Assembly (NCBI GenBank): GCA_903867275.1
Contig: CAIPQY010000350.1
Location: 1-7,693 of the forward strand
Length of the DNA stretch: 7,693 nt
Direction of reading: 5' to 3'
Source: an uncultured bacterium
GTDB lineage: Bacteria > Planctomycetota > Phycisphaerae > Phycisphaerales > SM1A02
Of the stretch, positions 1 to 6,179 are shown piece after piece (the first letter of the stretch is position 1; each line of letters opens with the position of its first letter). Under the pieces are notes generated by a model. It saw nothing but the letters and a program-made list of their open reading frames with translations, ran no database searches and was not told the origin of the DNA. The position numbers and the translations under genes were made by a program.

Positions 1-1713
1 GCATCGCTGGTGATCGCCACCGTGATCAGCACCATCTCGTTCATCCGCGAGGCGCGTGCGCGCGAGGCCGAGGCGCAGGCACGCCAGCTGGCCGAGAAGC
101 GCGAGAAGGAGACGCGGCAGATCGCGAAGTTCCAGCAGGACATGCTGGCCCAGGTCGATCCCTCCGCGGCCGGCGTGAGCCTGATGGCCTCGCTCGAGCG
201 CCGACTGAACGACACGCTGGCCGACCGCAAGGTGCCCGAGGCGGAGCGGCAGAAGGCGGTTGAGTCGCTTCGCAATGGCCTGCGCCAGGTGAATGCCACC
301 GACGCGGCGAGCGGTTTCATCGACGAGGTGATCCTGCTGCCTGCCACGGTCGCCAGCGGTGCGCAGTTCAAGGATCAGCCGGAGGTGGAAGCGGGGCTCA
401 AGCAGTCGCTTTCAAGAACCTACTACTCGCTCGGTCTGCCGACCAAGTCCAAGCCGCTGCAGGAGCGCGCGCTGTCGCTTCGTCAGACAACGCTTGGCGC
501 CGACAACCCAGACACGCTGGAGTCCGTCGACTGGAACGGCCGCGTGATGCTGGCCACCGGCGAGGTCACAAAGGCCACGCCCGTGCTGCAGCAGGCGCTT
601 GAGGGTCGCAAGCGCGTGCTGGGCGAACGCGACGTGAACACCATCTTCAGCATGCGCGGCACCGCCGATGCACTGGCCGCCGAGGGCAAGATCGACGAGG
701 CGCTGGCGCTGAACATGCAGGCTCGCAAGTTGGCAACCGAGGTGGCTGGCCCCACCTGTGATGTCGCGATCATGGCTGCGGTCGCGGTCGCGCAGTTGCA
801 GCAGAAGCAGGGCAAGCCTGATGAGGCGGTGGCCACATTGCTTCCGTTGTCGCAGTCGCTGAAGGCGATGCCGGACGCCCGTCCGCGCCTGGTGCTGGAG
901 GTGCTGAACGGACTGGCGCTTGCGCAGCACGCAGTCGCCACCACCCAGCCTTCGCCCGAGCGATGGAGCGCGGCCGAAGCCAGCTATCGCGATGGTCTGG
1001 CGGTGGCGGTGAAGGCGCTCGGCGAAGAGCATCCACTCACCTTCGACATCCGCGACAACCTGGCCTATGCGCTGCTCGACAGCGGTCGCGTGGATGATTC
1101 CATGAAGCTGCTGGAGCAGTCGGTCGAGATCGGTCGGCGCACGCGCGATCCCTGTGATCCGACCCTGCTTCGTTCCATGAACGATCTGGGACAGAACCTG
1201 ATCCGCAAGGGCGACATGGCGCGCGCCATGCCGCTGATTGCCGAAGCAGAGCGCGGCATGATCGTGCAGAAGGGCGCCGACGCGCCCGAGACGCTGCAGT
1301 TCAGCACCAGCTACGCAGTGCTGCTCGAGAAGCAGGGCAAGCTTGTGGACGCCATCGCGAAGTACCAGGATGTGCTCGCTCGCCGGCAGAAGGTCCTGCC
1401 TGAGGAGGACATCTCGGTGCTCGACGCCAGCACCAACCTCGGTCGCGCGCTCACCAAGGCCAAGCGCTTCGCAGACGCCGAGCAGGTGCTGGCCAAGGCC
1501 GAGGCCGTGGCCGCGACCAAGCGCAATCCCACCTCAGATGCGCGCTGGAACGTGACCAACCAGCTGCTCGACACCAGCACCGCATGGCTGGCCGCGGATC
1601 CCAAGGCCCCGGTGGCTGCGCGCATTCCCGCAGCCAAGGCCAAGGTGGAGGAACTGCGCGCGGCACGCACCGCCGCGCAGCCGCCGCTGCCGGTCACATG
1701 GCAGCGCGGCTGA
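1..1713 (+). CDS. TPR-repeat protein, C-terminal part (probable membrane-anchored Ser/Thr kinase tail); 5' end outside window
   Basis: The reading frame is open from base 1, so the true start lies upstream; the GTG at position 10 is probably internal. Residues are counted from that codon. The first ~12 residues are hydrophobic (end of a membrane helix). A charged Ala/Glu/Arg-rich coiled coil follows (about 13-45), then the motif FQQDMLAQVDP (41-51). From about residue 120 to 505 there are roughly nine TPR-like helical pairs, several with the TPR_12-style signature (RALSLRQTTLGADNPDTL, EGRKRVLGERD, ALGEEHPLTF). This order of membrane helix, coiled coil, F-x-x-DML-x-x-VDP and then DQPEVEA plus TPRs is typical of the C-terminal half of planctomycete Ser/Thr kinases, where TPRs are thought to bind partners. 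The kinase domain itself is not in the window, so kinase identity is inference; a non-kinase TPR protein is the alternative. No terminator separates it from parA. Confidence 0.82.
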   Translation, partial: ASLVIATVISTISFIREARAREAEAQARQLAEKREKETRQIAKFQQDMLAQVDPSAAGVSLMASLERRLNDTLADRKVPEAERQKAVESLRNGLRQVNATDAASGFIDEVILLPATVASGAQFKDQPEVEAGLKQSLSRTYYSLGLPTKSKPLQERALSLRQTTLGADNPDTLESVDWNGRVMLATGEVTKATPVLQQALEGRKRVLGERDVNTIFSMRGTADALAAEGKIDEALALNMQARKLATEVAGPTCDVAIMAAVAVAQLQQKQGKPDEAVATLLPLSQSLKAMPDARPRLVLEVLNGLALAQHAVATTQPSPERWSAAEASYRDGLAVAVKALGEEHPLTFDIRDNLAYALLDSGRVDDSMKLLEQSVEIGRRTRDPCDPTLLRSMNDLGQNLIRKGDMARAMPLIAEAERGMIVQKGADAPETLQFSTSYAVLLEKQGKLVDAIAKYQDVLARRQKVLPEEDISVLDASTNLGRALTKAKRFADAEQVLAKAEAVAATKRNPTSDARWNVTNQLLDTSTAWLAADPKAPVAARIPAAKAKVEELRAARTAAQPPLPVTWQRG

Positions 1714-1727
1714 GCATCTTCGGCTTC

Positions 1728-1733
1728 TATACT
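1728..1733 (+). promoter_or_regulatory. -10-like hexamer for parA (leaderless-type start)
   Basis: TATACT matches the sigma-70 -10 consensus at five of six positions and ends 8 nt before the parA ATG. No Shine-Dalgarno sequence lies between it and the ATG (CGCGGCCC). Transcription would begin at or next to the start codon, giving a leaderless mRNA. No recognisable -35 is seen 16-18 nt upstream, in the end of the TPR gene. Read-through from the upstream gene remains possible. Confidence 0.5.
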
Positions 1734-1741
1734 CGCGGCCC

Positions 1742-2605
1742 ATGTCCGCCCGCACCAAAGGCCCTCGCATCGTCGCGCTTCTGAACCAGAAGGGCGGCGT
1801 CGGCAAGACCACCACCACGGTGAACCTCGGCGCGGGTCTGGCCGCCGCGGGCCTTCGCACGCTGCTGGTGGACATGGATCCGCAGTCCAACCTGTCGCTG
1901 CACTTCGGCGTGGAGGCCGACGACGGCCGGCCCACCACCAGCTCGCTGTTCGCCGATCCGCCGGCCAAGGCCGCCGACTGCGTGGTGAAGGGTCGCGACA
2001 ACCTCTCGTTCATTCCCGCCGACACCGAGCTGGCCCTGGTGGAAGGCGAACTCGCCGGGCGCGATGGCGTGCAGGGCGTGCTGCGCGATGCGCTGGCCAC
2101 GCTTGCCGACCGCTTCGACGTGATCCTGCTCGATTGTCCGCCGGGCCTTGGCGTGCTCAGCGTGAACGCGCTCACCGCCGCGCATGAGGTGTTCGTGCCC
2201 ATGCAGGCGCAGTATCTGGCGCTGCGAGGTCTGGAGAAGCTGCTCAGCACCGTGCAGCTGGTGGCCGCCGGACTCAATCCATCGCTCAGCGCCACCGGCG
2301 TGATCCTGTGCATGCACGAGACGCAGTCGAGCCACGGCAAGGCGGTGGTGGAGGAGATCCGCACGCATCTCGACCAGTTCCGCGGCACCGACGTGCCGTG
2401 GCGCGATTGCCGCGTGCTGCAGCCGCCGATTCGCCGCAACATCAAGCTGGCCGAGGCGCCCAGTTTCGGCAAGACCATCTTCGACTACGACCCCAAGTGC
2501 CCCGGCGCGGACGACTATCGCCGTCTCGCCGAGGGCGTGATCGCCATGTGGCGTGCGCGCGGCGTGCTGCCGCCCGCGGCACCGGTACCTGCCGCGGCAG
2601 GCTGA
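1742..2605 (+). CDS. parA: ParA/Soj-family partition ATPase
   Basis: This 287-residue protein has every ParA/MinD-superfamily signature: a deviant Walker A KGGVGKTT (17-24, signature Lys17, catalytic Lys22), Walker A' VDMDPQSN (43-50), Walker B ILLDCPPG (128-135), and the C-terminal Soj-type block RRNIKLAEAPSFGK followed by DYDP and GADDYRRLAEGV. Family knowledge: such proteins dimerise on ATP, bind DNA non-specifically and move ParB-parS or other cargo over the nucleoid. There is no MinD-like amphipathic C-terminal helix; the tail is Pro/Ala-rich. The ATG at 1742 fits the usual N-terminus and follows a TATACT box. No parB is adjacent in the window, unlike the usual parAB pair, so it may be the chromosomal ParA with parB elsewhere or an orphan ParA serving another cargo. 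The next gene starts 25 nt downstream and may be cotranscribed. Confidence 0.92.
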   Translation: MSARTKGPRIVALLNQKGGVGKTTTTVNLGAGLAAAGLRTLLVDMDPQSNLSLHFGVEADDGRPTTSSLFADPPAKAADCVVKGRDNLSFIPADTELALVEGELAGRDGVQGVLRDALATLADRFDVILLDCPPGLGVLSVNALTAAHEVFVPMQAQYLALRGLEKLLSTVQLVAAGLNPSLSATGVILCMHETQSSHGKAVVEEIRTHLDQFRGTDVPWRDCRVLQPPIRRNIKLAEAPSFGKTIFDYDPKCPGADDYRRLAEGVIAMWRARGVLPPAAPVPAAAG

Positions 2606-2618
2606 TCCCACGCATCGC

Positions 2619-2623
2619 GGAGA
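2619..2623 (+). promoter_or_regulatory. Ribosome binding site deciding the oxidoreductase start
   Basis: GGAGA lies 7 nt before the ATG at 2631. This supports that ATG over the upstream in-frame ATG at 2553, which would overlap parA by 53 nt and add 26 residues in front of the conserved FAD-binding strand. Confidence 0.7.
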
Positions 2624-2630
2624 ACCCTGC

Positions 2631-3902
2631 ATGTCCGTCGCCATCATCGGAGCCGGTCTGGCTGGTCTGGTCGCCGCGCGCGCGCTGCACAAGGCGGGTG
2701 TGCCCTTCACGCTGTTCGAGGCCAGCGATCGCGTTGGCGGCCGCGTGGCCACCGATGTGGTGGAAGGCTTCCGCATCGATCGCGGGTTTCAAGTGCACCT
2801 GCCCGCGTACCCCGAGGCGGGCGAGTGGATCGATCTGCAGAAGTTGAACCTGTGCGCGCTGCCGCGCCAGGCGCAGGTGTGGACCGGTCGACGCTTCGTG
2901 CATGTGGGCCATCCGCTCGAGGTGCCGCTTGCGCCGCTCAACGCGTTGCTTGGCGGCGTGGCTGGCCTTGGCGCGCTGCGCTTCATGCTGAAGCGGCTGG
3001 TGCCCGCCATGCTGCACCCCACGCCCACCGAACCCTGTCTGCGTGGCGAGAGCGCGTTGCAACTGCTGCAGCGCGAGGGCGCGGGGCGACACTTCATCGA
3101 CCGCTTCATGCGGCCGTTCTTCGGCGGCGTGTTCCTGGATCGCTCGCTCGGCATGGACGCAGGCGCGCTGGAGTTCCTGTTCATCATGTTCGCGCGATCG
3201 GGCGCGGCCATTCCCGCGCAGGGCATGGGCGCGTTGCCCGCGCTGCTGGCCGAGCCGCTGCCGCCGTCCAGCGTGCGACTGCGCACGCCGGTGTTCGCCA
3301 TCGCGCGCGAAGGCGATGGCTGGACGCTTCGAACCGCCGATGGCATCGCGCATGCACGCAGCGTGATCGTGGCCGTGGACGGTGATGCCGCGCGCATCTT
3401 CGTGCCCGGCCTTCCGCAGCGAGCCTGGCGAAGCACCGTGCAGATCGCCTTCGATGCGCCTGACGCCGCCTTGCCGCCCTCGCTGCACACCGCCACCCTG
3501 CATCTCGATGGCGAGGGCAGCGGGCCGATCAACCACCTCGTCAACCTGTCCGCGGCTGGCTGCGCGTGCGCGCCGGACGGTCGCGCGCTCATCAGCGCCA
3601 GCGTGGTGGATCAGCCGCTTGCACCCGTTGGTGCCGCTGGCATGGAGCGCCTCGCGCGCGCACAGCTGCAGCGCTGGTTCGGCGACGCATGTCGATCGTG
3701 GCGCGTGCTGCGCGTGCAGGAGATCCATCACGCGTTGCCCAGCCAGCATCCATCCGACCTGCAGTCACGCATCGCGTGCGATCTCGGTGACGGGCTGCTG
3801 CTCGCCGGCGACTTCGTGACGGAAGGTTCGATCGACGGCGCGATGCGATCAGGCCGGACCGCGGCCGACGGCGCCCTGCGCTGGCTGCGCGGCGGGCACT
3901 GA
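2631..3902 (+). CDS. FAD-dependent oxidoreductase, amine oxidase / phytoene desaturase-like
   Basis: A 423-residue flavoprotein. The N-terminal Rossmann motif is VAIIGAGLAGLVAARAL (GxGxxG at 7-12), followed by the acidic ribose-binding Glu30 and the downstream FEASDRVGGRV motif (29-39). The middle carries RPFFGGVFLD and the IPAQGMGALP loop (194-203), typical of the flavin amine oxidase / protoporphyrinogen oxidase / carotene desaturase superfamily. The C-terminus has the second FAD signature, LLLAGDFVTEGSIDGAMRSGRTAA (about 389-412), in which Ser-Ile-x-Gly-Ala contacts the flavin. No signal peptide or membrane helix is evident. The substrate cannot be told from sequence; no carotenoid or haem genes are in the window. 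It starts 25 nt after parA with its own GGAGA site, so cotranscription is likely. Its last 54 nt overlap the opposite-strand gene that follows. Confidence 0.85.
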   Translation: MSVAIIGAGLAGLVAARALHKAGVPFTLFEASDRVGGRVATDVVEGFRIDRGFQVHLPAYPEAGEWIDLQKLNLCALPRQAQVWTGRRFVHVGHPLEVPLAPLNALLGGVAGLGALRFMLKRLVPAMLHPTPTEPCLRGESALQLLQREGAGRHFIDRFMRPFFGGVFLDRSLGMDAGALEFLFIMFARSGAAIPAQGMGALPALLAEPLPPSSVRLRTPVFAIAREGDGWTLRTADGIAHARSVIVAVDGDAARIFVPGLPQRAWRSTVQIAFDAPDAALPPSLHTATLHLDGEGSGPINHLVNLSAAGCACAPDGRALISASVVDQPLAPVGAAGMERLARAQLQRWFGDACRSWRVLRVQEIHHALPSQHPSDLQSRIACDLGDGLLLAGDFVTEGSIDGAMRSGRTAADGALRWLRGGH

Positions 3903-4340
3903 CGCGGCGATCCTGGACACGGTCACGATCGCGCGGCTCATGGCCGGTTCGATCGCGCTCACGGTGTAGTCCACCTCGGCCTGACGATCGTCCTTGCGGA
4001 AGATCAGGTTCCCGTTGCGCGGGTGCACCGATGTCTGCCAGGCCGTCCAGCCACGCGAGGTGTAGCGTTCGCTCACTTCCTTCGCGAAGGCATCGGTCTC
4101 CTCGATGTTGCCGCGATAGCTGAAGCGACCACCAACCAGCGTGTCGCCGTCGTGGTCGATGCCGGTCGAGTGGCGGCTCTCCATCTCGGGTGGCGCACCC
4201 ACGTCGCTCTGCAGGATGGTCTCGGGTTCACCACCCGTCAGCTTCTTGCTGATGCGGTCCAGCTTCATCAGCATGCAGCCGGGCTGGCCGATCAGGGCCA
4301 CCAGCAGCAGGGGCAGGAAACATGCAGCCATGCGGCTCAT
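3849..4340 (-). CDS. Small secreted protein, probable lipoprotein, family not recognised
   Basis: A 163-residue protein. The N-terminus MSRMAACFLPLLLVALIGQP is a short signal sequence ending at Gly21-Cys22, consistent with lipoprotein export. The -4 to -1 residues (G-Q-P-G) are not a canonical lipobox, so a signal anchor or ordinary secretion is possible. The mature part has a polar linker (about 27-65) and then a compact predicted alpha/beta domain: a strand at GGRFSYRG (70-77), a helix (83-95), and strands around GWTAWQTSV, NLIFRKD, AEVDYTVS and RAIVTVSR. Its Gly-Trp followed by a phenylalanine-rich, charged hairpin resembles small envelope domains, but I cannot name a family. The ATG at 4340 is preferred because a TAGCAT box lies 7 nt before it; Met4 (4331) is an alternative. 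The frame extends open far upstream through murJ antisense, which is an artefact. The gene is divergent from murJ and overlaps the oxidoreductase gene by 54 nt at its 3' end. Confidence 0.75.
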   Translation of the reverse strand: MSRMAACFLPLLLVALIGQPGCMLMKLDRISKKLTGGEPETILQSDVGAPPEMESRHSTGIDHDGDTLVGGRFSYRGNIEETDAFAKEVSERYTSRGWTAWQTSVHPRNGNLIFRKDDRQAEVDYTVSAIEPAMSRAIVTVSRIAASVPAAQPAQGAVGRGPA

Positions 4341-4347
4341 GCGGCCG

Positions 4348-4353
4348 ATGCTA
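4348..4353 (-). promoter_or_regulatory. -10-like hexamer for the small lipoprotein gene
   Basis: On the minus strand TAGCAT (four of six to TATAAT) ends 7 nt before the ATG at 4340, with no Shine-Dalgarno sequence between (CGGCCGC). This is the same leaderless arrangement as in front of parA and mqnE. No good -35 is visible. Confidence 0.4.
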
Positions 4354-4357
4354 CAAG
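4349..4357 (+). promoter_or_regulatory. Possible extended -10 for murJ, overlapping the divergent -10
   Basis: TGCTACAAG has the TG-n form of an extended -10 followed by TACAAG (four of six to TATAAT). It would start transcription about 16 nt before the murJ ATG, leaving room for the ribosome site at 4370-4373. It shares bases with the minus-strand TAGCAT box. The call rests on pattern alone. Confidence 0.3.
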
Positions 4358-4369
4358 CCCCTCCGGGAA

Positions 4370-4373
4370 AGGA
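4370..4373 (+). promoter_or_regulatory. Ribosome binding site for murJ
   Basis: AGGA lies 6 nt before the ATG at 4380, inside a purine-rich run (GGGAAAGGAAA). It fixes the start at MAFEKHARTV, the family N-terminus. The frame is open upstream to 4023, but that part lies antisense to the lipoprotein gene. Confidence 0.75.
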
Positions 4374-4379
4374 AATCGC

Positions 4380-5978
4380 ATGGCCTTCGAGAAGCACGCC
4401 CGAACCGTCAGCCTGCTCACGCTGGTGAGCCGCATGTCCGGCCTTGCACGCGATGCGGTGCAGAGTCGCGTGTTCGGCGCGGGCCCGGTCATGGACGCCT
4501 TCGCGCTGGCTTTCCAGATCCCGAACCTGTTCCGACGCCTGTTCGGCGAGGGCGCACTCACCGCCAGCTTCCTGCCCGTGTACACCCGTCTCGAGCGCGA
4601 CGACCCCGATGCCGCGCGCCGCTTCGCGGGCACCACTATCGCGCTGCTCGTCATCGTGCTGTCGGCGTTGACCGTGATCGGCGAACTGGTGCTGGCCGCG
4701 CTGCCGGTGAGCAACGCCGATCAGTCGCTCACCATCCGTCTCACCGCCACCATGCTTCCCTACATGCCCATGGTGTGCGTGGTGGCGCTGCTCGGCACCA
4801 TCCTTGGCGTGCACGGCCGCTTCGGGCCCGCGTCGGCCAGCCCCGTGCTGCTGAACGCGGCCATCATCTTGGGTGCCGGGCTTGCGTGGTGGATTCCAGG
4901 CGAGGCGTCGACGGAACTCGGCCGCGCGCGCATCGGCTGGGTGGCCATGGCGGTGATGGTGGCGGGCCTTGCGCAGCTTGGATGGATGATGTGGTCGATG
5001 CGCGGGCAGCGCATCCGCCCCATGCTCGATCTGCGCGGCAGTCGCGCACCGCTGCTTGAAACGGTTCGTGCGGCGCTTCCCATGATGCTGGGTCTTGGCG
5101 TGTTCCAGCTGAATGTGCTCATGGACAGCCTGATCGCGAGCTATCCAACCTCGATCGGCCCCACGATCATGGGCGTGCCGTTTCCGCTGCCGCAGGGCTC
5201 GAACGCCACCATCAACTGGGCCACGCGGCTGTACGAATTTCCGCTGGGCGTCTTCGGCATCTCCGTGGCCACCGTCATCTTCCCGCTGCTGTCGCGTCAA
5301 TCCAACGACATGCATCAGTTCATGCACACGCTGCGGCGAGGCATTCGTCTGGTGGTGTTCATCGGTGTGCCGGCCAGCGCGGGCCTGCTGCTGGTGGCCA
5401 CGCCGATGACCGCCACGGTGTTCCAGGGTGGTCGCTGCGGTCCCGAGGAGGTGCAGCGCATCGCCACCGTGATGATGGCCTTCGCGCCCGCGGTGGTGGC
5501 CTACAGCGCCATGCAGCTGCTCACGCGCGCCTTCTACGCACTGGGTGACCAGCGCACGCCCACGCGTCTCAGCATGGCCATGGTGGCGCTGAACCTGCTG
5601 CTCAACGTGTCGCTCATCTGGACGCCGCTCGGGCTGTCCGGCCTCGCCTGGAGCACCACCATCTGCGCGTTCATCCAGTGGGCGCTGCTTGGTCGCATGC
5701 TTTCGCGACGCATGGGCCGCCTCATGGATGATCTGGTGTGGAAGAGCGTGGGCAAGACCATGTTCGCCACGGCGGTCATGTCGCTGGCCACCTGGGGTGT
5801 GGGGCAGGTGCTGCCCTTCGGCGCCGACTGGTGGGGCATGTGCGCGCGACTTGCATGCCTTGCTGCCACGGGCGCGCTGGTCATGTTCGTGGTGTCCCAC
5901 CGTCTGCGCATGCCTGAGTGGCGCTGGGCGCTGGGCATGGCCGACCCCGAAGGCCGCACGATCGAGCCAGAGGCCTGA
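4380..5978 (+). CDS. murJ: Lipid II flippase MurJ (MviN family)
   Basis: A 532-residue polytopic inner-membrane protein of the MOP exporter superfamily that moves the peptidoglycan precursor lipid II across the cytoplasmic membrane. The N-terminus SLLTLVSRMSGLARDAVQSR ... FGAG ... DAFALAFQIPNLFRRLFGEGAL is diagnostic. Arg18, Arg24, Asp39 and Arg52 sit at the same numbers as the functionally important residues of the E. coli protein. The second-half motif ATRLYEFPLGVFG carries Arg283 and Glu286, equivalent to the E. coli Arg270/Glu273 pair. The helix-10/11 region has the typical AFYALGDQRTPTRLS. Many hydrophobic helices are visible, consistent with about 14. Compared with E. coli the loop before Arg283 is about a dozen residues longer (256-278). 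The gene stands alone, divergent from the lipoprotein gene and convergent with mqnE, and is followed by an intrinsic terminator. Confidence 0.95.
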   Translation: MAFEKHARTVSLLTLVSRMSGLARDAVQSRVFGAGPVMDAFALAFQIPNLFRRLFGEGALTASFLPVYTRLERDDPDAARRFAGTTIALLVIVLSALTVIGELVLAALPVSNADQSLTIRLTATMLPYMPMVCVVALLGTILGVHGRFGPASASPVLLNAAIILGAGLAWWIPGEASTELGRARIGWVAMAVMVAGLAQLGWMMWSMRGQRIRPMLDLRGSRAPLLETVRAALPMMLGLGVFQLNVLMDSLIASYPTSIGPTIMGVPFPLPQGSNATINWATRLYEFPLGVFGISVATVIFPLLSRQSNDMHQFMHTLRRGIRLVVFIGVPASAGLLLVATPMTATVFQGGRCGPEEVQRIATVMMAFAPAVVAYSAMQLLTRAFYALGDQRTPTRLSMAMVALNLLLNVSLIWTPLGLSGLAWSTTICAFIQWALLGRMLSRRMGRLMDDLVWKSVGKTMFATAVMSLATWGVGQVLPFGADWWGMCARLACLAATGALVMFVVSHRLRMPEWRWALGMADPEGRTIEPEA

Positions 5979-6085
5979 GCCGGCGGAAATTTTCGCGCGG
6001 CGTTTCACACGGCCGACACCCGCCCCGTATTCGGGACGGCAGGGTGGCCGAGTCGTCTGGTTCACGCCCACACAGCAACCCTGCC

Positions 6086-6116
6086 GGCCGCGTCCAGCGT
6101 CGGACGCGGCCCTTTC
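6086..6116 (+). terminator. GC-rich hairpin, possible weak terminator after murJ
   Basis: Arms GGCCGCGTCC (6086-6095) and GGACGCGGCC (6102-6111) pair perfectly over 10 bp with a 6-nt loop. Only CTTTCC follows, so the U-tract is poor. It may instead protect the 3' end of the transcript. Confidence 0.4.
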
Positions 6117-6131
6117 CTGGCCGTCTCCGCG

Positions 6132-6172
6132 GCACCGATTGGCTTCACGCCGGTCGGTGCTGTTTGTTTTGT
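6132..6172 (+). terminator. Strong intrinsic terminator downstream of murJ
   Basis: Arms 6132-6143 and 6149-6160 form a 12-bp stem (ten Watson-Crick pairs and two adjacent U-G pairs in RNA) with a 5-nt loop UUCAC. The U-rich tail TGTTTGTTTTGT (6161-6172) follows at once. It ends about 8 nt before the mqnE stop codon on the other strand. There is no U-run on the minus-strand side, so it works for the + strand only. Confidence 0.85.
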
Positions 6173-6179
6173 GGTTGCC

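Larger units (their letters stand above)
5979..6179. other. Structured murJ-mqnE intergenic region
   Basis: These 201 bp between convergent genes hold no credible reading frame. On the + strand they contain a small CCCG-TATT-CGGG hairpin (6024-6035), a 9-bp stem CGGCAGGGT/ACCCTGCCG (6037-6045 with 6078-6086) closing a 32-nt loop, a 10-bp GC hairpin (6086-6111) and a strong terminator (6132-6172). The run of hairpins could be just the murJ 3' untranslated region or a small RNA ending at the terminator. Confidence 0.6.

Noticed and set aside
2553..2630. Upstream start for the FAD oxidoreductase, giving 26 more residues
   Set aside because: It would overlap parA and precede the conserved VAIIGAG strand with Arg-rich non-conserved residues. 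The ATG at 2631 has a well-placed GGAGA.
4023..4379. N-terminal extension of murJ
   Set aside because: It lies antisense to the lipoprotein gene, and the family N-terminus aligns from 4380, which has an AGGA site.
4341..6071. Very long minus-strand frame running antisense through murJ and joined to the lipoprotein frame
   Set aside because: The translation is His/Arg/Gln/Gly-rich low-complexity text typical of the antisense frame of a GC-rich gene. The opposite strand clearly encodes MurJ. Only the last 163 codons (3849-4340) look like a protein.
6038..6085. tRNA-like stretch (GGCAGGGTGGCCGAG ... GGTTCACGCC ... CCCTGCC)
   Set aside because: The 7-bp acceptor-like stem and D-arm-like GGCCGAG are suggestive, but only 48 nt separate the ends. 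There is no anticodon arm, and the T-loop-like GTTCACG has C where the invariant A58 should be.
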